A stretch of 64,000 nt of DNA from Parus major (Eukaryota > Chordata > Aves > Passeriformes > Paridae). Every line of letters begins with the position of its first letter. Position 1 is the first letter of the stretch. Below, piece by piece: positions 35,059-46,800 of the stretch. The notes below the pieces were generated by a model. That model made no database searches. It was not told the DNA's origin and saw only the letters and a program-made list of their open reading frames with translations. The stretch lies in the NCBI RefSeq assembly GCF_001522545.3, contig NC_031770.1, forward strand, positions 93,782,851 to 93,846,850, read 5' to 3'. Made by a program: the position numbers and the translations under genes.

Positions 35059-35250
35059 AGCTGCATCCAAAGCAGCATGGGCAGTAGGTGAGAGAGGGGA
35101 TTCTCCCCCATTACTTTTCTCTCTTGAGACCCCCTTGAGTAGGCTCCAGCTCTAGGACCCCCAACTTAAGAAGGACATGAAGCTGTTGGAATAAGTCCAG
35201 AAGAGGGCTGTGAGGATGATCAGAAGGATGAAGCACACTCTGGAAACACT
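35059..35250 (+). mobile_element. CR1 LINE internal 3' fragment
   Basis: A sense CR1 piece with the words 'gctgcatccaaagcagcatgg', 'gagaggggattctccccc', 'taagaaggacatgaagctgt', 'ggaataagtccagaagaggg' and 'ctgtgaggatgatcagaag'. It lacks both the 5' body and the 3' tail with octamers, so it was truncated at both sides or the tail decayed. Confidence 0.78.
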
Positions 35251-37790
35251 GGACAAATAGGAAAACGTGACTGCTGAGTAGGTAAATTGAGGCAATTGTG
35301 TAGGATAAAAAAAAATTCCATATGTAATTTTACTGGAAGTTACCACTTCTGGAATAGAAGAATTTATCCGAATGATGTCATTATCTTCAAATAGGCATTT
35401 TTAGGGTATGATTCACCTCATCTGAAATGTACAAAGCACACTGTGAATCACAGATGAAAAGGAGCCTTCACTGACTATAACAAGAGCTTAGTGTGACTAT
35501 CTTGCAGGGAGCTGTCTGGGTTGTATTTTAAGTGAGAGCAATCCCACCCCCTCTGTCTTGCTTTGGAGTGTGTGGTCCACACTGACTGTTCATCACTGAA
35601 GAATATTCATGGAAGAATGATTAGAAATCAAATGACATGATGTTACTGTGCAGCACCCAAAGCACTCTGTTTCACTTACCAAAGAGCAACACAATGTGGG
35701 GGAAATAACCATTTGAATGTAGCAAGAACAATCAATGAAACTGTAATGGCTGGAAGTCACAATTAGATAAGGAATAAGGTGCATATTTTTAACTATAAGG
35801 ATGACTTATAGGAGAAATGCATAGACATTGTCAGTATCTGATCTTTTTTCACCGACATTGCATTATTTGGGATATTTTAAGATCTTTCCACTACAAAGAA
35901 AAATAAATTCAAAGATGCTTTGGAAGTCTTCTCTTGATAGGAGATTGTTAGATTGAAGAAAAACTCTTTCTGATATTGCAATTACTTAAATTTTGAATCC
36001 TCCTCTGAAACAAATGAAAATATTACAAAGTTATTCAATAATACCAGAAGACAAGTGGGGAAAGTCTTAAGAGAAAGACCTGTTTTCACAAGTTATTATC
36101 TATCACCAATATCTGATACAGTGAATTCCTAGACTCCACATCAAGCACTACCACCAAGAACATGCACATGAGAGAAGTTTTGTTAAGATTCTGAGATATG
36201 ATTGTAATATTAAAGTAGCTTTTACCTACATCAGGTGTCATAATATATAGGGATACCATCAGAGAATAAGCAATTTTTGGGAAAGAAAATTTGACTTCAT
36301 AGACCAGCCTTAAGTCATGACTTTGTATACTGAAAATACCCTTGCATTATTCAGTGAAGTGGAACATGTTTCTTTAGTGAGATTTCAATGCTGCAAAATA
36401 GCAGAAGTAATAAAAAAAACTTGAATCAGAGTAATTCATAGTGCTGTTTTAGAATTTATACTACAGTTTACCAAAATTATTTGAGATGCCCAAAGTATTC
36501 TCCGTTTCTCTTCAGGGCATGGTGGCTTTCCAGCCCCTAGACTACATTCTCCCTAATTAGATAGATATCCAAAGGTCACATGGAATTTGTAAGGATTTAG
36601 ATATCAGTCTCTTTAAATCTGGCTGGTAGTTTCATGGATGCAAGGCAGAATGTTCAGAAAAAGCAGAGGAATCCCACCCTCTTCAAGGTGCAGGGGATTG
36701 CAGCTGGGTGGGGATTTACCAGGGGACTACAGCTAAGAGGGCTACGACCTCTCCATTAGTGAGCACAGAATAACACAAACATGGTGCAGCATGAGGAGGG
36801 AGCCATCCAATGACACAGCCCCTTCCTGGCTCCCTCATCATTCCTGCGGCAGTGATACAAACAAAATCACATTTTAGGCAGAAAATGAGCCATGGGTTTG
36901 GATAGCATTGATTATTTAGTGTATTAGCAGAGGGCAGAGTTTACATGCAGTATCAATTAGAAAGTACTTGGCAATGAAAACAAGGCCAAAGGTCTTTCTG
37001 TTTTATGGCCAAATCCTGCTCATTTTCTTCACATGAGTAGCTCTAATGAAGTCAGCTTGAGCTCAGTGATTTCACTCCAAAATCTCTTAAATCACTCTCT
37101 TAAATCTCTTGTAAGTTATAGCTAAAATTTGAAAGTGTTTTAAAGGTAAACTTCTGACCTCTGTCCCTAGTTACAATTTTGGCTGCTTCCTTTATCATAC
37201 TCTTCTCAGATCACCTCTATCCAAAAGTTCTGAAGAATCCCTCCAGATATTTTCTTCTTACTCTTTTTCTTTAAATACTATAATTCATATTTATTTCCCT
37301 TAATTCTGTTATAGGTTTCTCAGAAATTCAACATTATTGTGATCAGAGATGTTCTTTGAACTTTCCCACAATGTTGCAGGATTCAGAAATACTGAAGGCA
37401 GTCTCAGATGTTTTGTTAAAAGGTATATTTCAGCCCCCTTTCAGTAGCTTGTGCTGTGCCAGCAAAGGCAGTGGTTTGTCAGAGAACTTTTCCAGGGTAA
37501 GAGTGATCTGGGGTGGAAAAGATGAGCTGAGTGATGTGCTTTTGGTCACGGTGTTACTGGGAGTGTGCCAGTACTCCCTCTCTAGGAAGTACCTTTACCC
37601 AAGGTTGAAATGGTTCAGGGCTCGTTTGCTCTTTGCTGGCCTTGTGACTCACCAGCTCCCTGATCACCCTGGCTGTGAATCCCCACAGTGAGGCAGAGCC
37701 TGTCCCTGCCCCTGGGTGGGGGCAGCTCTCCTGCTGCTATTCTGCTGCTGCCTCCTCTCTGTGCAGTCAGAAGAGAGTCACTTAACATCA
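35251..37790. other. Unique non-coding DNA
   Basis: No gene or repeat recognised. GC rises in the last 400 bases (37380-37780), where a 111-codon frame has no recognisable domain. Confidence 0.55.
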
Positions 37791-37856
37791 AATCATAGAA
37801 TGGCTTGGGTTGAAAAGGACCTTTAAGATATCTGAATCCAGCCCCTGTTGCCATGG
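37791..37856 (-). mobile_element. CR1 LINE 3' end (left half of a second split copy)
   Basis: The reversed CR1 3' end 'aatcatagaatggcttgggt', then 'aaaggacctttaagat' and 'cagcccctgttgccatgg', stops at 37856 and resumes at 39329. Joining the two sides restores the CR1 order at the 'catgggcagggacatg' block, so an LTR was inserted here. Confidence 0.92.
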
Positions 37857-37974
37857 TGTCGTGGTTTTAAAGCAGTAACTAAAAAATTACTAGAAAATTT
37901 ACTTATTTCTTGCTGTGAGATGTGGATTAGAACAAGAGCAAAACAGGCTTAAAACTTAAAAGGAATAAAGAAAG

Positions 37975-37980
37975 TTTATT
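37975..37980 (-). promoter_or_regulatory. LTR polyadenylation signal (minus strand)
   Basis: The plus strand reads tttatt, which is AATAAA on the minus strand. It is placed near the 3' end of the minus-oriented LTR as expected. Confidence 0.5.
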
Positions 37981-38739
37981 AACAAAACTACAAGAATAAG
38001 AAAACTAAAATAAAACTTCCAGAAAACCCTTTTTTTCTCCCACTATCCAACCATTCTTTTGTTTACATGACAACATAGAGACAAAAAACTTTGGAACTTT
38101 GGTGTTGAAACAGTCCCCAATTCCTGCTAGAATCTTTTCATCAGTCACTGTAGAGAAACAGAAGTCTTCTGCTAATCTATGGAGTTTTTCACAAGAAAAC
38201 TATTTCTGTTATAGCTTTCTATTTCTCTGATGCCAGCTGCCCAGAAATCTGTCATCAGATTTTCTCCTCCCATTTCACATCACTCTGAGGTGTGTTGTGG
38301 GTCATGAGTCTAGGGATGTCATTTTTTAAGGATGAGTTATTCAAAGGTAAAAGTTCTCTTCATCTGTCTCTGTGAGCTTCCCTGGAAACAGAAGTTTTCT
38401 CTTTGCCTCTCAAGGCCTCAAATCTTCAACTGTTACTTCTCCTCACTCTGTTCCAGCACCTCACTGTATCACAATTACTCCACCTTTTGCTCAAAATCCA
38501 CACTTTGAACACTCCATTCCTCCCTATATACTCTGTCATGAATTAAAGGAGTTTTTTCAGGACACTATTGTCCATCTCCATAACTTTAACAGAAAAATAT
38601 TTCAGCTTAATTAAAGCATCTCCTTATGAGATCTTCTTACCTCTTCTGAAGCTTAATTATTTTCTTTACTGTCTCTAATAGTTTATAAAGTCTCTTTACA
38701 TGTTGATTACTCTCTTCTTTTCTCTCTGGAAAAAAAGTA

Positions 38740-38952
38740 TTAATCTGCAAGTCTCATCTGGGTAATGACAGGGTTAAAATCTTGCCCAGGCTTTGTAGAT
38801 GGTTCTGTGATCTCTGCTGGAGCAGCAGCTGGAGTTGTCTGCGATGGAAGATCCTTCATGGCTGCTCTGGAGAGTGTGGTCGCTGTCTTAGCCTGCCGCA
38901 GGTCAAGAGCTTTTTTTTCTTTCTTTACTCGGTGGTCTCTGGGGAATTCCAT
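38740..38952 (-). CDS. Small open frame inside the LTR (70 codons), hypothetical
   Basis: The ATG at 38950-38952 has an acceptable start context (g at -3, g at +4). The frame runs 70 codons and encodes a Lys/Arg-rich start (a KKEKK cluster) followed by a Ser, Thr, Ala and Pro-rich part. An upstream extension in the same frame is open to 39027. I recognise no domain. It lies just downstream of the CpG-rich part of the LTR, so it would be near the 5' end of an LTR-driven transcript. It may be a chance frame. I infer nothing about function. Confidence 0.25.
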   Translation of the reverse strand: MEFPRDHRVKKEKKALDLRQAKTATTLSRAAMKDLPSQTTPAAAPAEITEPSTKPGQDFNPVITQMRLAD

Positions 38953-39328
38953 CACGGCAAAACCTGCAGCCGAGCCAGGGACTGGCCTGGCCCGGCCAGA
39001 GCCCGGGGCAAGCCCTGCAGGCCCCATCTCCCGGCCGGAGCCGCTGGGCCCAGCCCAGCCCCCGCCTGGGCCGCATGGACTGGGCAGGGAACGGGAAGCC
39101 AGCTGGAGCTCTGTTACCTTTCACAGCCAGGAAACAAAGAGAGCAAGAAATTCCCAGGCTTAGGTCTTAAGGTGGCGTTCACAGGTTGATCTCACTTTTC
39201 AATGGTTAAAACCTGTTAATTCTTAGAAATGGCCAGCTGTTGGCTAGGAGAAAAACTCCTATCAGCCTCCAGCAGTTTTAACTTCCTTAGGTGTTTCTTT
39301 TTGTTTTCTTAAATGCCAATCTATCACA

Positions 39329-39735
39329 GAGGGAAATGTCTGCTAGACCAGGTTGCTCAAAGCCCTGTCCAACCTAGCCTGGAGTACTTCTGGGATGGGG
39401 CATCCACAACTTCTCTGGGCAACCTGTTCCAGTGTCTCACCACTTTCACAGTATTTATTTTTAGTATCTAATCTAATCTTTCTCTCTTTCAGTTTGAAAC
39501 CATTCCCCCTTGTCCTACCACTGCAGGTCCTTGAAAATAGTCCCTGAACAGCTTAATGTAGGTTCATTACAGGTATAGGAAGGTGCTCTAAGGTCTGCTC
39601 TGAGCATTCTCCAGGGTAAACAACCCAAATTCTCTCAGCCTGACATCATAGGAGAGGGACTCCATCCCTCTGAAAATCTTCACGACCCTCCTCTGCACTC
39701 ACTGTAACAGGACATGTCCTTATCTCTTATACCAT
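39329..39735 (-). mobile_element. CR1 LINE, right half of the second split copy
   Basis: It continues the CR1 broken at 37856 with 'tgctagaccaggttgctcaa', 'agccctgtccaacctagcct', 'gggatggggcatccacaact', 'tgggcaacctgttccagtgt', 'ccccttgtcctaccactgca', 'aattctctcagcctgacatc' and 'gaccctcctctgcactca'. The copy is 5'-truncated at about 39735. About 470 bases of CR1 remain in total. Confidence 0.94.
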
Positions 39736-40649
39736 TGTTCACCTTGACCAAGGAAAGAAGAGACCAGAGGTAATCACAATGTTTTTTCTCTTTACTCCAA
39801 GTTAGCAAAAGTTTGTCAATGGCTATGATTGCTCATATTAATAATAAATAGCAGTACAAATTTAATCTTTAAGGTTGCAACTGATTCAAATGTCTGACTG
39901 TATTAATTATCAGGAATTCCTAATCAACTTTTGGTGATCCTGTATGCTGCTCTGTATTTGAATAAGGGAAAATTAATATCTAACTAAGACTGTTTTTGTC
40001 TTTTAGAAAGAGAATGCAATTATGACAAACTATTTCATTGTCAAAAAAAACTTGCCAATTTTCTTGTAAAGAAGTGAATTACTTGGAAAATGTTTCAGAC
40101 CTAACACTTTACTAATACTTGGCTTGTTGTATAACAGATCTCTGTGCTTTCTAAAATTCTTCACACAAGCTTTTGGATTTAAGAAGTGAGCAATGGGACA
40201 AATTATTTTGTTGAGGAGAAAAAGAAATATCTGATTAAGGCTCTTTTACCATGAATTTGTGTTTTGTGTTTTCTGTTATATACAGAAATTTGGCAAACCT
40301 TCACTTGGGCTTTGTATATTAAATTCTCTGTGGGAAAGAAAGTAATATGTCACTAGCAGACTAATGATAGCACAAAAAGATTACAACATCTTTATTTCAA
40401 CTGAAAAAAAGATTAATTAAGTCTGAAGTATTTTTGAAAAATAAATAAACTAAAATAGTTTCTCTTGTTTGGAATGTTTCTTGCTCCAAATAAATTAGAG
40501 AAAACACTGTAGTTTACCTATACCAGAATTTCATGGTTTCTTGCAGTTGGGTTGCTTGCTTGACCTATGGGAGAAAAAAATCCAGATTGTATAGTATAAG
40601 GACCTAAATAATCTGGGTGTTCTGAAATCAGGGTTTTGGAGAAATAGAA

Positions 40650-40763
40650 CTTTTTAGTTTTGGATGTGGTTTAGGTTTTTTTGGTTTTGTTTTTGGTGGT
40701 TTTTTTGTTTTGTTTTGGTTTGGGTTTTTTTTGTTTTGGTTTTTGCTGGGTGTTTTTTTATCC
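40650..40763 (+). repeat. T/G-only low-complexity tract (TTTTGG-like)
   Basis: This stretch of about 110 bases is made almost entirely of T and G in irregular TTTTGG, TTTTG and GGTTTTTT words. It has only a handful of A or C. The 69- and 84-codon frames over it are low-complexity Phe/Trp/Val strings and not genes. Confidence 0.85.
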
Positions 40764-42060
40764 TATTTCCCCTCTATATCAGAAATAATACAGTGCCAAA
40801 TCCCTACCATTTTGGAGGATCAGGGCTGTTTCCCAGCTTTTCTAGCAGCCTGTTCTCTCACCACAGTAACTGACCACATTAATCTCAAAAGTACATGTCT
40901 GGTTCTAAAGACTCTCTGTAAAGTGTGTCCCCCAAAAACCTCTAATGGCTTCCCCACTCCTTAAAATTCGGATCTTGGCACTGCTGTTTCTGAGGCCTAT
41001 CTATCAGCAAAAGAGAAGTCTCAAACAAAATCCTCTACCCAGAGACAGGAAACAGAGCAGTTCATGCTCCGTGGCATTTTTTCTTCTTCTAAACATTCCA
41101 TGTAGTGGCAGGTGTTGTCTATTTTATTTTACATGCAGAAGAGCACCAGGGAGTTACAGTTTGACTTGCAATGCTACCAAGATGTCTGAAGTCTTTGCAC
41201 CTCTAGAACAAAGAAATAAGTCTCATCTGTTTTGTTTTATCAGATCCTTCTAACACATTACCATCTGATAAAAATATTTTGTCAAATGTTGTACATGTAG
41301 GTAGGAGCGGCTGTACATATTTAGTTATTTCTTTTTTATCTCATAGTTGATAGGTAGTCTTAAACATATTTCTTAAATGTTATTTTTACAGCTTTTGAAA
41401 TTTAAATGCTGTGAAATCTGTCTGTTGTTCTGGTAGTCTTTAAACTTTTAAAAGATATCATGTGTTACATACTGGATTAAAACAACTTGAGGGTTTTTAT
41501 CACATTAATAAAAGCATTTCCAACCTGACAACAAAGTAATTCTTTGAACAGAACTCCATTTTGTTGCATGTATCTATTATGCTTCCAAAAAAATTCATTA
41601 AGGCATTTGTTCCTTCTCATTTGCTTAAAATGGCTTCTCTTCAAGGAGACCAAGAAGAAAGTTTCATACCGAAATAATTTAAGTCTGAATGTTCTTTGTT
41701 TATGTTACATCTACTCTGTGTTACATCCACTCTGGAGCCAAATCTCTAGCCAAGTCAGGACTAGACTGCTTCATGCTGCTGAATTTAGTGCATCCTGATT
41801 ATTCTAGTCTGAGTAATTAGCTGCAGTAATCATCAGCCCTTACAGATCCATTAAAATGGTATAAATCTGGAATAAATCTCTATCAATTTAAAAAGTCTGG
41901 GCTTGAAGTTATATGGTTGAGATCAAAATAAAGTTCATAATTTTATTCATTTTTGATGTTCACTTTGTTTCCCATCTCATCAGTGTTGAATTGTGTTAAT
42001 GCTGATGTAAAAAATCCAATGTGACCTGATATATATTTCTGATAGATACAGATTTACACT

Positions 42061-42087
42061 CTGTATGTGCATGTGCGTGTGTGTGTT
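42061..42087 (+). repeat. GT-rich microsatellite
   Basis: A short imperfect (GT)n tract with the words tgtatgtgcatgtgcgtgtg. Confidence 0.7.
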
Positions 42088-43304
42088 TACTTCCTTGGTT
42101 TTTGAAAGGGTGGGGTTGTTAGATTTGATATGAATCTATTTTTCTTCTGCAGTACATGTTGTTTTGGACGCTTATATTTTGAAATTGAAAATCCTTACAA
42201 AATGAATCAAGCACATTCTAAAAAAAGCAAAATATTAAGGAAAATAGAAGGGAGAAAAGTGCTTTAAGCCATGGCAAAATTTTCTTTGTGGTTTTGAATT
42301 ATTTGGTTTCAGGACTGTCTTCATAGAAAAGACTAAATACTCTAAGTCTCCTCATGTCTCTTCATTGACTCTAATTGTGAATGAATGAGCCCCAGCGACA
42401 CTGGGAATAACAATTCCAGTTAGGGGAGAGGGAACAGGAAAAGGAAATATCGTTTCACAGGTGTTGACAAAATCTGAGCCTGAGGCTATCTCACATACAT
42501 TCTCAAACAGAAAGGGAATCCCACAGCAAATCACCCAGATTCTCACAGTACTAAAGTATATAGAACTAGAACCAGGGAATATCTGGGGAAGAATCCAATT
42601 TTCAGCATAAAATATTGGTTTGAATCAGCTACAGTGGTAGGCTTGAGTCATTCATTTAATTTTGACCAGCATCTGGATTCTGTTGCAGAAACATCATTGT
42701 TCCTTTTTATATGTGGGGATTAAAGCACAGCTTTATTTCTGCTCCTCCAGGTACCTATTAAGCTGCTGGTTTGTGCTCTGTGGGCCTGGGTCACGCTGTG
42801 CGAGTGCTGCGGGTGGCAGTCTGTCTGTCTCGGTGCTGTATGTCAATACGAAGAGGGCAATCATGCTGCTACAGAACTGTTAAACCACCTCCAAATGCTT
42901 CCTCATGGGGACAAGAGGTTGTTGCATCCAGAGTACATCCAGTTGTGCATCCAGAGTGAGCAGCAGCTGATTGTGACACTGAGGAGTAAAGGCAGGGTTG
43001 TGGGAATGTGAAGGGTGCTCCACCTCAGACACCAGTTGAACACATACTCCCAGAGTGGCAGCTGTAACAGAACCTGGCTACAGCTTGGTTGTGCCCTCCA
43101 GCATGAGTGCACAGCCTAATAATGAACATATGCAAGATCTGGTTTCATTTCTGCTCCCTCTCCTCTTATTCCTGCAGGAGGGCAGAAAGAAAATAGAGGA
43201 GAAGGAGGAAAAAGCCACGTGTCTCCTTCAGCTTTCCCAGCAGAAGAAGGCAGCTCATGAGCCCTGCAGTGCCCCAGGTGGTGCTCTAGAAATAAATTTT
43301 TCTC

Positions 43305-43850
43305 AGTACCCCAACATGCAATGCTACTGGCTTGGGAAGAGTGGCTGGACAGCTACCTGGCTAGGGAAGGAATCATCTCCCTGCATTCAGAACTGGTAAG
43401 TGTGCACCTTGAATGCTGTGTTCAGTTTTGGATCACTACTACTTTATCTCAGCTGATGAAAGGTCTGGGGCACAAATCTAATGGTAAGCAGCTGAGTTTA
43501 GCCTGGAGGCCTTATTGCTCTCTACAACTACTTGAAAGGAGGCTGGGGCCAGGTGGATGTTGGTCTCCTCTCAGGTAGCAAGCAATAGGACAAAAATAAA
43601 AAGGCTCCTATTGCATCAGGGAAGATTTAGATTGGGCATTAGGAAAAATTTCTTCTCTGACAGGCCTGTCAAAGAATTGGAATAGGTTGCCCAGGAAAGG
43701 GTTTCTCTAGAAGTTGTGTTAAAAATTGTTTACAGGTGGTACTTAGGGATATGGTTTAGTGGTGGACTTGGCATTGTCAGACTTACAATGGGACTCAATT
43801 ATCTTAAAGGTCTTGTCTGACCTAAGCAATTCTATGATTCTGTGATCCCA
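43305..43850 (+). mobile_element. CR1 LINE 3' segment with internal deletion
   Basis: A sense CR1 that begins at 'atgcaatgctactggcttgg' and 'agagtggctgg' and skips part of the body at about 43370. It continues with 'gaatgctgtgttcagttttg', 'gctctctacaactacttgaa', 'atgttggtctcctctcagg', 'gcaataggacaa', 'tagattgggcattaggaaaa' and 'tttagtggtggacttggca'. It ends with 'ttaaaggtcttgtctgacct' and 'caattctatgattctgtgat'. The tail differs from the copy at 27365, so it belongs to another CR1 subfamily. Confidence 0.94.
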
Positions 43851-46800
43851 TATTAGTACCTACTCAACAGCACAGAAACAGTGGACCCATACCGAAGGAC
43901 ATCATCCCGTCAGAGGGTCACAGGGCGTTCCCTGGCTGAGATCAGCTTTTGGCTTTCACAGCTGAGGCTTGGTTGGACTTTTATGTTTACCACTTCTCTC
44001 ATTGACTTCTTCCAATGCTAAGGAAGGCCAGTACCAGGGTGGTAGCAGAAATCTGGGCTCAGACCTGAGCATTAATTCAACAGTCTAAATTAAATGACAA
44101 ACGCGTGTTTCAAGTCCAGCTGGACATCACAATTAATGTTACTATTTCTCTTCCTAGATTTTGGGTTAAAGAAGTAATTTTTTTCCCTTCCCAACTTTGT
44201 AGTTTTAAATTCAGAGCATTTTTATTCTCTTCTGCTCTACATGTTTTAAATTTGAAACAAAAATTGATCATTTCACTGCTATTTTCTGATTCTTAAGCTC
44301 TCAGTGAGATCATCTCTACCTATCTTTCTTAAATCAGACTAAACTGGAACCAGCCTTTTTTCAGTGACTCGATTTTGCTTTATTTTTTTTCCAGTGTTCC
44401 AAGTGTGGCTCTTTGCTTTGGGCATGTCATAAAATGTATATGTAAAACATGGAAAGGATATCTCCTTTTAAAACAATACAGTGTACTGCAGTTAATTAAA
44501 TCAATGTCAGCTTTCCAACTGCATGATCTGAGCTGACCTGTATCAAATGAATTAGAACAGCAGCCATTGTGATGGACTTTGGCATGTTGTCATTGATTTA
44601 TTTCCCTGTGGTCTTTCTAAACCTTTAGGGAGGTTTACAGGAGGTATTTCAGAAAAATCAGTGAACCCATCAATATGAGACAGAGCAAGTATAGTAAAAA
44701 TAGTGCTTAGGTTAGGAATACCAGCTGATTTATTTAATAAATCAAAGAAACAATCTAACCCAGTTGCCTCCAGCATTTATCCTTCAGACATCATATATCC
44801 TTCTCTCGTCTAATTTAATTTTTCTTCTTATTTCTATTTGACATAAATATGAAATTTATAACCGAATACCTAGCTGGGGAAAGCTGAAATTCAAATGTAT
44901 AGCACAAATATGATCCTCTCCATGGAAAACAGATAAAGGGTTGGCAATATCTAACATATAGGTTATGGTATTCTTGGCAGCTAGAAGGTTTTACAGAATT
45001 AGAGGGGCTTCTACCAACCTTCCCATCCCTAATGCACTGAGTCAGTGTCAAATTCTGATAGTCATAATCCACTCTGGTCTGCCACACTGCTCCTTCAGTA
45101 CACAGGAGCTGCAGACAAGATAGGTACTCTTGCAAATCATGGTACTAATTTTTGACATTACCCTCAGGGATACATGGTCCAAAAAATCATGGGGAAGAGA
45201 TTCTCTGCCTTCAGGCTTTCTCCAATTTATGCATCACCTGGTGTTCTCCCTCTGGGGATTTTCCATGTCCATGTATCACTCACATAAGAAACACTTTCAG
45301 GCCTCTATAATTCTATCACAGAAACTTTTTAATGTTCCTAAATATTTGTATAAGAAACCTCTGAGCACATTAACAAGCCTGAGAAACAACAAAAGCAAAA
45401 TGGGTGCCAGAGAACAAGAGGACTCTGGAAAGCATTGAGGGTTTTAAAATGACACGATCTTAATTACTCTGAAGTCTGCATGTTTTCATTTCTTTAATTG
45501 GAAGGTGATCCCTGTTAGTAAGACCAACTCCACATTTTCAGATTGTTTGGCTATAAACTAGGAGAGATGGTGGTGTGTTATTGTTATGTCTATTTCTGCC
45601 CATGTATTGAAATAGTAGAGAGAAATGCATAGAAATCATATTGGCAAGTTTCAAATAAATGATCAAGGTACTTTCTTCCCTTTACATGCTTACTTGGATG
45701 ACCCATTTGAACTATTCCTTCCAAGTGAGCTGTAGTGTCAAGCAACCATGACCTTTACTGAGAGTGGTGGGAATTAAAGGAAATCACTCAGCTATTTGGT
45801 CTTTGGAAATTCACAGTGCATTCTGTGCTCTGTGATAGTGTTATAATGTAATTTGATATTATTTAATACCTTATAGAGAAAGCAAAAAAAGCTTAACTCA
45901 AAATTAAGTATTCTGTCCCCCAAGAACGAGACAGCTGGATTAATATTATCCACCATTGCACAGTTCCTGGGAGATACCTTTTCTCCATCTACAAAGATCC
46001 TGGGTTTCCAAGCAGACTAAGTTTTTTTTAATCTGGATAAGACAGAAGTATTAAGCTGTGTAGTAAATCTTTGGCTCAACATCAACAATATCCAGGAAGT
46101 TTGAACTAGCTTTCTGGACATTGCATACTAAGACTGCAAGAAAACCTTTGGCAAATTCAGATCCAAAATCTGCCTTATTTTTTATTAAATCAGCAAATAT
46201 CATCTACAGTTATATCATCTGGATCAGGTTCTAAAATCCAAATGATTATGAAAAAGCTTCCTTTATAATGAATGAAAATGATATCTAAATGCTTGTTCAA
46301 GATGCTATGGACATTTAGGTGACATTTAAAACCAGCAAGCATATTATTAGTTGGAGCATGTTATTCTGAGAATTAAATTAATTATATCAAGTAGCAATTC
46401 TGGCTGGCGTGACACTAATGATTAGCTGTTTCACAAAGATCAGGCTTCCATCATGCAGTACAAATAGTGAGTGAGAGCTGCAGAGCATTGTATAGTCAAG
46501 GAGGACCCTCACCACTCTTCAGGCAAATCTCTTGAAGATTTAGCCATTTCCTCAGCTGCTGTACAGTGTCTGAGAGCCCCATGCCTTCCACTGCGGAACC
46601 AGGAGCTCAGACCCAGCACCGCCTTTGGCTGCAGTGTGGGGAACTTGCACCATAGACATGATCCTAGAAAAAGCAGTCAAAAGGACAATTGCCTGTCTCC
46701 CATAATAGAAATGTAGCAGATATATCAACAGATGGGGCACTAAGAGCATGGCAAAACTGGCAAAAAAAGCTTTGCTAAACCTTTGGTTAAGCTGTCGCTA

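Larger units (their letters stand above)
37857..39328 (-). mobile_element. Long passerine-type LTR inserted in CR1, minus strand
   Basis: The 1,472-bp insert has TG...CA ends in both readings (plus-strand TGTCGTGGTTTTA start, CTATCACA end). On the minus strand it begins TGTGATAGATTGGCATTTAAG and ends in CCACGACA, typical avian LTR termini. The minus-strand polyadenylation signal AATAAA lies at 37975-37980, about 120 bases before the end, which supports minus-strand orientation. The 38.94-39.08 kb part is very CpG-rich and could be the promoter. No internal retroviral genes are present, so it is a solo LTR or a non-autonomous element. A target duplication is not evident. Confidence 0.75.
39736..43304. 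other. Unique non-coding DNA with a T/G tract
   Basis: No gene recognised. It includes the keto-rich tract at 40650-40763, a short GT-rich microsatellite at 42061-42087, and a GC-higher stretch at 42720-43300 with five CpG in about 65 bases (42790-42855). I could not assign that stretch to a family. Confidence 0.55.

Noticed and set aside
38765..39189. 132- and 135-codon plus-strand frames
   Set aside because: They overlap the CpG-rich core of a minus-strand LTR and read through its opposite strand. They have no domain and no start context of note.
40664..40964. Phe/Trp-rich membrane-like frames
   Set aside because: They are translations of a T/G low-complexity tract.
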